Positions 5,971-9,914 of a stretch of 9,914 nucleotides of DNA are shown here, in pieces. Made by a program: the position numbers and the translations under genes. The stretch's first letter is position 1, and each line of letters begins with the position of its first letter. The notes under the pieces were generated by a model that was not told where the DNA came from, searched no databases, and saw only the letters and a program-made list of their open reading frames with translations. Source of the stretch: Bacteroidota bacterium (GTDB taxonomy: Bacteria; Bacteroidota; Bacteroidia; Chitinophagales; Chitinophagaceae); the NCBI GenBank assembly GCA_023423835.1, contig JAFAEW010000037.1:1-9914 (forward strand). The letters are read 5' to 3'.

Positions 5971-7701
5971 CTATCCGTTCATACTCGCTAAAAATTCATA
6001 ATTATCCCTCGTGCCTCTCATTCTTTTTTGCAGTTCATTCATTGCCTCTTCGGGTTTCATATCATTGATATACAACCTTAGAATATTCATTCTTTGTAAA
6101 GCCTCTTTATCAAGCAGAAGGTCATCACGTCGGGTGGAAGATGAAACAAGGTCAATAGCCGGGAAAATACGTTTATTTGCCAACCGGCGATCAAGTACCA
6201 GCTCCATATTACCGGTTCCTTTGAATTCTTCAAAAATTACTTCATCCATTTTACTTCCCGTTTCAATTAAAGCGGTAGCTAAAATGGTTAAAGATCCGCC
6301 GTTTTCGATCTTACGGGCAGCTCCAAAGAATTGTTTCGGCTTTTGCATTGCATTTGCCTCAACGCCTCCACTTAAAACCTTTCCGCTTGCGGGCGCCACG
6401 GTATTATGTGCTCTTGCGAGACGGGTGATAGAATCGAGCAAAATCACCACATCGTGTCCGCATTCCACCAGCCTTTTTGCTTTTTGTAAAGCGATGGTAG
6501 AGACCTTCACATGCTTTTCAGCCGGCTCGTCGAAGGTGGAAGCAATAACTTCTCCCCTCACGCTTCTCTCCATGTCTGTTACCTCTTCCGGTCGTTCATC
6601 AATCAGAACAACCATCAGATAACATTCGGGATGATTGGCGGCTATGGCGTTTGCAACTTCTTTTAAAAGGATGGTTTTACCAACTTTCGGCTGTGCCACA
6701 ATCAATCCGCGCTGACCTTTTCCAATTGGGGTAAAAAGGTCTATTATTCTCGTACTTAGATTTGTGGGAGAGGTAAACAAATTCAATTTCTGATATGGAA
6801 ATAGAGGAGTAAGATAATCAAATGGTACGCGATCTCTTACTTCTTCGGGACTTTTTCCGTTGATGCTTCCCACTTTAAGAAGTGCAAAGTATTTTTCTCC
6901 TTCCTTCGGCGGTCTTACAGCGCCCAGGACGGTATCGCCCGTCTTGAGACCGAACAATTTTATCTGTGAAGGTGAAACATAGATATCATCGGGAGAAGAA
7001 AGATAGTTGTAATCAGAAGAACGCAAAAAGCCATAGCCATCGGGCATCATTTCTAATACGCCTTCTCCTTCTATAATTCCATCAAATTCGATATTAAAGG
7101 ATTGTTCCTTTTTATACGGTTTCACAGGAGCTGCCACTTCAATTTCCTCTTCTTCTTCCTCCGGTTCATCAAAATCGAGGATTGGATCGTCATCTCCCAA
7201 CATGCTGATCAGTCGGCTTCCAAGCTCGGGAATATCAATTTCCACCGGATCTTTTTTCGCGGGCTCTTCCTTCGGCGCTTCTTCCACCGGCTTGTCTTCC
7301 TTTTGTTCGGCTTCCGGCTCTTTTTCCTTCGATTTTTTTACACGTTTCTTCGGCTTTTCCTCTTTCTCTTCCGGAACCGCTATTTTTTCCGGTTCTTCCT
7401 GTGTTTTTGGAAGCTCTACGCTTTTTGTATCCTGTGCTGCAGGGGCCGTTGATGCGGCCGTTTCAGCCTTTCCTCTTGCTTCAGGAACCTTAGCGGCGGA
7501 GGCCTTAATTCGTTTACGTTTTGGTTTTTCAGCCTTGGTTTCGGTAGCTGTTTCTCCGTTTTTTGATTCGGATTGCTTGTGGAGAATCTTAGTAATAAGG
7601 TCCTCTTTTCCTGATTTTTTTTCATTGGGGATATCTAATTGCTCAGCAATATCGAGCAATTCAGGAACCAGCATGTCATTAAGTTGCGATAGTTCGTACA
7701 T
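5971..7701 (-). CDS. rho: Transcription termination factor Rho with long disordered insertion
   Basis: Rho is a hexameric RNA-dependent ATPase/translocase that ends transcription at Rho-dependent sites. The protein is 576 residues, against about 420 in E. coli. Residues 1-43 form the Rho N-terminal helical domain. Residues about 44-205 are a low-complexity Lys/Glu/Pro/Ala-rich segment including a run of six Glu. Residues about 210-282 are the cold-shock-like RNA-binding domain (EGEGVLEMMPDGYGFLRS, SPDDIYVSPSQI). The motor carries Walker A AQPKVGKT (336-343), Walker B DVVILLD (417-423), Q-loop region SGGVEANAMQKPKQFFGAA (444-462), R-loop region EEFKGTGNMEL (491-501) and a conserved arginine in SSSTRRDD (520-527). 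The core closely follows E. coli Rho. Long insertions at this position are known from Bacteroidota; in Bacteroides thetaiotaomicron the segment is reported to drive phase separation, so a similar role is an inference here. The ATG start fits the N-terminal domain. It is divergent from asnS. Confidence 0.98.
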   Translation of the reverse strand: MYELSQLNDMLVPELLDIAEQLDIPNEKKSGKEDLITKILHKQSESKNGETATETKAEKPKRKRIKASAAKVPEARGKAETAASTAPAAQDTKSVELPKTQEEPEKIAVPEEKEEKPKKRVKKSKEKEPEAEQKEDKPVEEAPKEEPAKKDPVEIDIPELGSRLISMLGDDDPILDFDEPEEEEEEIEVAAPVKPYKKEQSFNIEFDGIIEGEGVLEMMPDGYGFLRSSDYNYLSSPDDIYVSPSQIKLFGLKTGDTVLGAVRPPKEGEKYFALLKVGSINGKSPEEVRDRVPFDYLTPLFPYQKLNLFTSPTNLSTRIIDLFTPIGKGQRGLIVAQPKVGKTILLKEVANAIAANHPECYLMVVLIDERPEEVTDMERSVRGEVIASTFDEPAEKHVKVSTIALQKAKRLVECGHDVVILLDSITRLARAHNTVAPASGKVLSGGVEANAMQKPKQFFGAARKIENGGSLTILATALIETGSKMDEVIFEEFKGTGNMELVLDRRLANKRIFPAIDLVSSSTRRDDLLLDKEALQRMNILRLYINDMKPEEAMNELQKRMRGTRDNYEFLASMNG

Positions 7702-8066
7702 ATATTATTTCAAAAAAAGAATTGATATAAATCTTAAAAAATTCAGTCTTAATAAATTGAAGAATAAAATCGGTTGATAAAAACTTGTTGAGCTGAGTGG
7801 ATTACTGAACAATTCAGCCTGTTTTCAGTTGCAATGTTAGAACAAATTATTTAAATAGAAAATAAAATATTTGTTGCTGTTTTATGCGATCCACCGGTCT
7901 CAATTCGTTCACCGGGACGAATATTTTGTTGAAAAAAGGATGCCATAGCTCAACGCTGCCCGCCCTGTTTAACAGAGTTTTAGCAAAGGAATTCTCTGAG
8001 GAAGCAACATTTCAAACAATTATCTTTGCAGTCTTTAAAATTATCAATAGCTCAAGAACGAAAAAC
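7702..8066. other. Divergent AT-rich intergenic region between rho and asnS
   Basis: This 365-bp gap holds the leaders of both flanking genes. A frame open from an ATG at 7884 runs in phase into asnS, but its 61 extra residues have no AsnRS character and it spans the likely asnS promoter, so I treat it as non-coding. Small inverted repeats are visible: ATTCGT/ACGAAT (7903-7922, 8-nt loop) and CTGAA/TTCAG around 7806-7818. No T-run follows either one. I see no convincing TAnnTTTG element for rho on the minus strand and no RNA gene or riboswitch that I recognise. Confidence 0.6.
8021..8028 (+). promoter_or_regulatory. Likely Bacteroidota -7 promoter element for asnS
   Basis: TATCTTTG, followed by CA, is an exact TAnnTTTG element and would start transcription near 8034-8036, leaving a leader of roughly 30 nt before the asnS ATG at 8067. 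No good -33 TTTG is visible at the usual spacing. Its position inside the in-frame upstream extension argues that translation starts at 8067 and not at 7884. Confidence 0.6.
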
Positions 8067-9506
8067 ATGTTTAACAGGCGTATAAAAATAATTGAATTAT
8101 TGCAAACAGAGCCCGACGGGCAGGAAGTAACGGTAATGGGATGGGTACGTTCATTTCGCAATAACCAGTTTATATCTCTTAACGACGGAAGCACGGGCGA
8201 CAACCTGCAGGTGGTGGTTTCTTTGGGATTGTTACAGGAAAATGTATTGAAGCGAATAACGCCTGGCGCCGCTTTAAAAGTCAGGGGAAAGCTTGTTTCT
8301 TCAATGGGAAAAGGCCAGAAAGTGGAAGTTACGGCTGCACAGGTAGAGATTTTAGGAGATTGTGATCCCGATAAGTATCCGCTGCAATTAAAAAATCGTC
8401 CCAGTCTTGAGTACCTGCGGGAAAATGCGCATCTGCGGTTTCGGACCAATACATTTGGAGCAGTATTTCGCGTTCGCCACGCTCTTGCTTTCGCTATCCA
8501 TAGGTTTTTCAATGACCGGGGATTTTTCTATATTCATACGCCTATCATTACATCCAGCGATGCGGAAGGAGCGGGTGATATGTTTCGCGTTACTACCTTA
8601 GATCTTGCATCCGTTCCAAAAAATGAACAGGGAGAAATTGACTTTTCGGAAGACTTTTTCGGAAAAAGCACCAATCTAACTGTTAGCGGGCAGCTTGAAG
8701 GAGAACTGGCTGCGTTGGCACTGAGTGAAATCTATACTTTCGGACCCACGTTCAGAGCCGAGAACAGCAACACTTCCCGACACCTTGCTGAATTTTGGAT
8801 GATTGAACCGGAAATGGCATTCTACGACCTGGAAGACAATATGAATCTCGCGGAAGAGTTTATCAAATACCTCATAACCTATGTTTTGGAAAACAACCGC
8901 GCCGATCTTGAAATCCTTGATAAAAGATTAGCCGAGGAAGAAAAACAACTTCCGCAGGATAAACGAAGCGGAATGGGATTAATAGAAAAACTCTTGTTTG
9001 TTGTAAATAATCCTTTTGAACGCATCACTTATACCGAAGCGGTCAATATTTTGCTCGATAGCGCGGCCTATAAAAAGAAAAAATTCAAATACGAGCTCCA
9101 TTGGGGTGCGGATCTGCAGAGTGAGCACGAACGTTACCTGGTTGAAAAGCATTTTAAGAAACCCGTGATTGTGACCAATTATCCGGAGGAAATTAAGTCG
9201 TTTTATATGCGGATGAATGAGGATGGAAGAACCGTTGCAGCTATGGATATCCTCGCCCCGGGAATCGGCGAAATTGTGGGAGGATCACAAAGGGAAGAAA
9301 GGCTGGAAAAGCTGCAGGAAAGAATGGAAAAAATGGGCGTTCCACTCGAAAGCATGAATTGGTATCTTGATACAAGGCGATTTGGATCGGTTCCCCATGC
9401 CGGATTTGGATTAGGATTTGAAAGAATGGTTTCCTTCGTTACGGGGATGAACAATATCAGAGACGTGATTCCTTTTGCCCGCACACCAAAAAATTGCGAG
9501 TTCTAA
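8067..9506 (+). CDS. asnS: Asparaginyl-tRNA synthetase
   Basis: This cytoplasmic class IIb synthetase charges tRNA-Asn with asparagine. At 479 residues it is close to E. coli AsnRS (466). The N-terminal OB-fold anticodon-binding domain covers about residues 18-98 (VTVMGWVRSFRNNQFISLNDG). The catalytic domain contains ITSSDAEGAGDMF (161-173), VSGQLEGE (206-213), class II motif 2 with FRAENSNTSRHLAEFWM (229-245), and motif 3 in HAGFGLGFERMVSFVTG (444-460), followed by NNIRDVIPFARTPKNCEF at the C-terminus. These match AsnRS over AspRS. The frame could extend 61 codons upstream to an ATG at 7884, but the extension has no synthetase similarity and contains a promoter-like TATCTTTG. Starting at 8067 gives the normal length. 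tRNA-Phe follows 75 bp downstream with its own promoter-like sequence. No hairpin terminator is seen directly after the stop. Confidence 0.97.
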   Translation: MFNRRIKIIELLQTEPDGQEVTVMGWVRSFRNNQFISLNDGSTGDNLQVVVSLGLLQENVLKRITPGAALKVRGKLVSSMGKGQKVEVTAAQVEILGDCDPDKYPLQLKNRPSLEYLRENAHLRFRTNTFGAVFRVRHALAFAIHRFFNDRGFFYIHTPIITSSDAEGAGDMFRVTTLDLASVPKNEQGEIDFSEDFFGKSTNLTVSGQLEGELAALALSEIYTFGPTFRAENSNTSRHLAEFWMIEPEMAFYDLEDNMNLAEEFIKYLITYVLENNRADLEILDKRLAEEEKQLPQDKRSGMGLIEKLLFVVNNPFERITYTEAVNILLDSAAYKKKKFKYELHWGADLQSEHERYLVEKHFKKPVIVTNYPEEIKSFYMRMNEDGRTVAAMDILAPGIGEIVGGSQREERLEKLQERMEKMGVPLESMNWYLDTRRFGSVPHAGFGLGFERMVSFVTGMNNIRDVIPFARTPKNCEF

Positions 9507-9525
9507 ACAAAAAAATGCTCAGGAA

Positions 9526-9556
9526 TTTCGGATTTTCAATAATGGGCTTATATTTG
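9526..9556 (+). promoter_or_regulatory. Likely Bacteroidota promoter for tRNA-Phe
   Basis: TATATTTG at 9549-9556 is an exact TAnnTTTG -7 element. TTTC at 9526-9529 lies 19 bp upstream and is one base from the TTTG -33 element. Transcription would begin near 9562, about 20 nt before the mature tRNA 5' end, giving a short leader for RNase P to remove. Confidence 0.65.
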
Positions 9557-9581
9557 CAACCCCAAAAGGATCAGGGGAAAA

Positions 9582-9654
9582 GGTGCGGTAGCTCAGTTGG
9601 TAGAGCAAAGGACTGAAAATCCTTGTGTCGCCGGTTCGATTCCGGCCCACACCA
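9582..9654 (+). tRNA. tRNA-Phe (anticodon GAA)
   Basis: The 73-nt gene folds into a standard cloverleaf. It has acceptor strand GGTGCGG, a D arm GCTC/GAGC with loop AGTTGGTA, and an anticodon arm AAGGA/TCCTT with loop CTGAAAA giving anticodon GAA at 9615-9617. The variable loop is GTGTC, the T arm GCCGG/CCGGC has loop TTCGATT, and the 3' acceptor strand is CCACACC with discriminator A. The CCA end is not encoded (the next bases are CAA), so it would be added after transcription. The acceptor stem has one apparent C5-A68 mismatch (9586 and 9649), which is unusual and is listed as a finding. A strong terminator follows immediately. Confidence 0.96.
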
Positions 9655-9655
9655 C

Positions 9656-9685
9656 AAGTCACTCAGCAACGGGTGACTTTTTTAT
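9656..9685 (+). terminator. Intrinsic terminator after tRNA-Phe
   Basis: A 9-bp stem, AAGTCACTC (9656-9664) paired with GGGTGACTT (9671-9679) with one G-T pair, encloses the loop AGCAAC and ends in a T-run (9678-9683 is all T). It begins two bases after the tRNA discriminator. A second small hairpin, ACGGG/CCCGT at 9687-9701, follows with only a short T stretch and may be incidental. Confidence 0.9.
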
Positions 9686-9764
9686 TACGGGTTTTGCCCG
9701 TTTGAAAAACAGCAAAATGAAAACCTTAAATCATTTCTCCTATATTAGCAGCAAGCGGAGGTGA

Positions 9765-9914
9765 ATGAAAACTTTTTTTCTACTCGTGATCCTTATTTTT
9801 TCAGGGTCTAATCTTCTCGCCCAACAAGACGCGGGGAAGGAAACCGGTAATTATTTTAAAAGCGACGGGGGCAGGCAATTTGAACGTACACTACAACCGT
9901 GGAGATATCAGTAC
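9765..9914 (+). CDS. Exported protein of unknown function, 5' fragment (truncated by window edge)
   Basis: Fifty codons are open to the window edge from an ATG at 9765. The first about 20 residues (MKTFFLLVILIFSGSNLLAQ) are a clear Sec signal peptide with a basic start, a hydrophobic core and a likely cleavage after Ala-Gln, a common Bacteroidota pattern. The mature start (QDAGKETGNYFKSDGG, then RQFERTLQPWRYQY) is polar, and I do not recognise a family from it. A GGAGG lies 3 bp before the ATG, an unusually good Shine-Dalgarno match for this window though closer than usual. An in-frame TGA directly precedes the ATG, which fixes the start. The tRNA-Phe terminator separates it from the upstream genes, so it needs its own promoter; only an imperfect TATATTAG at 9741-9748 is visible. 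Confidence 0.75.
   Translation, partial: MKTFFLLVILIFSGSNLLAQQDAGKETGNYFKSDGGRQFERTLQPWRYQY

Noticed and set aside
411..6490. Repeated octamer TGTAAAGC, five copies, all in the same orientation.
   Set aside because: Four copies encode Ala-Leu-Gln in minus-strand genes with preferred codons GCT TTA CAA/CAG; the fifth is in another frame. A chi- or KOPS-like motif cannot be claimed from one window.
7102..7777. Long plus-strand frames opposite rho, rich in Phe or Ser.
   Set aside because: They mirror the Lys/Glu-rich low-complexity part of rho on the other strand; composition explains the open frames and no domain is visible.
7884..8066. N-terminal extension of AsnRS by 61 residues from an upstream ATG.
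   Set aside because: The extension has no synthetase features, contains a promoter-like TATCTTTG element, and the 8067 start gives normal family length and N-terminus.
9687..9701. Second hairpin ACGGG/CCCGT after the tRNA terminator.
   Set aside because: Five base pairs with only a short T stretch; it may back up the stronger terminator but cannot be supported on its own.

Overview
The window looks like a chromosomal housekeeping segment from a member of the Bacteroidota, most likely a Chitinophagales/Sphingobacteriia-type lineage. The evidence is moderate GC, near absence of Shine-Dalgarno sequences, TAnnTTTG-type promoter elements before the asnS, tRNA-Phe and feoA genes, a Rho factor with a long charged disordered insertion, a Bacteroidota-style YbeY, and a secreted carboxypeptidase-regulatory-like protein. 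The lineage is inferred from these features, since no taxonomic marker such as rRNA is present.

Layout, left to right: the 3' end of nadA (quinolinate synthase, +). Converging on it is a minus-strand gene pair, mnmG (tRNA wobble uridine modification) followed by a secreted protein of unknown function. Upstream of mnmG on the same strand is ybeY (endoribonuclease). Two ParB-type centromere (parS) sites sit at the ybeY/mnmG junction, one embedded in the last codons of ybeY and one between the genes. Divergent from ybeY is a tight + strand pair, feoA-like and nadD (nicotinate-nucleotide adenylyltransferase). nadD converges on a minus-strand chrA-family transporter with only 3 bp between the stop codons. 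Upstream of chrA is rho (minus) with its own hairpin terminator. A 365-bp AT-rich divergent region separates rho from asnS (+). Then come tRNA-Phe(GAA), a clear intrinsic terminator, and the first 50 codons of an exported protein cut by the window edge.

Functionally the window is a set of conserved genes for NAD synthesis (nadA, nadD), tRNA and ribosome quality (mnmG, ybeY, asnS, tRNA-Phe), transcription termination (rho), and metal or anion transport (feoA-like, chrA). I see no mobile element, CRISPR array, phage, toxin-antitoxin module or defence island, and no coherent undescribed multi-gene system. The most informative non-genic signal is the pair of parS sites exactly 42 bp apart (about four helical turns), which suggests this region is part of the chromosome's centromere and therefore probably near the replication origin.
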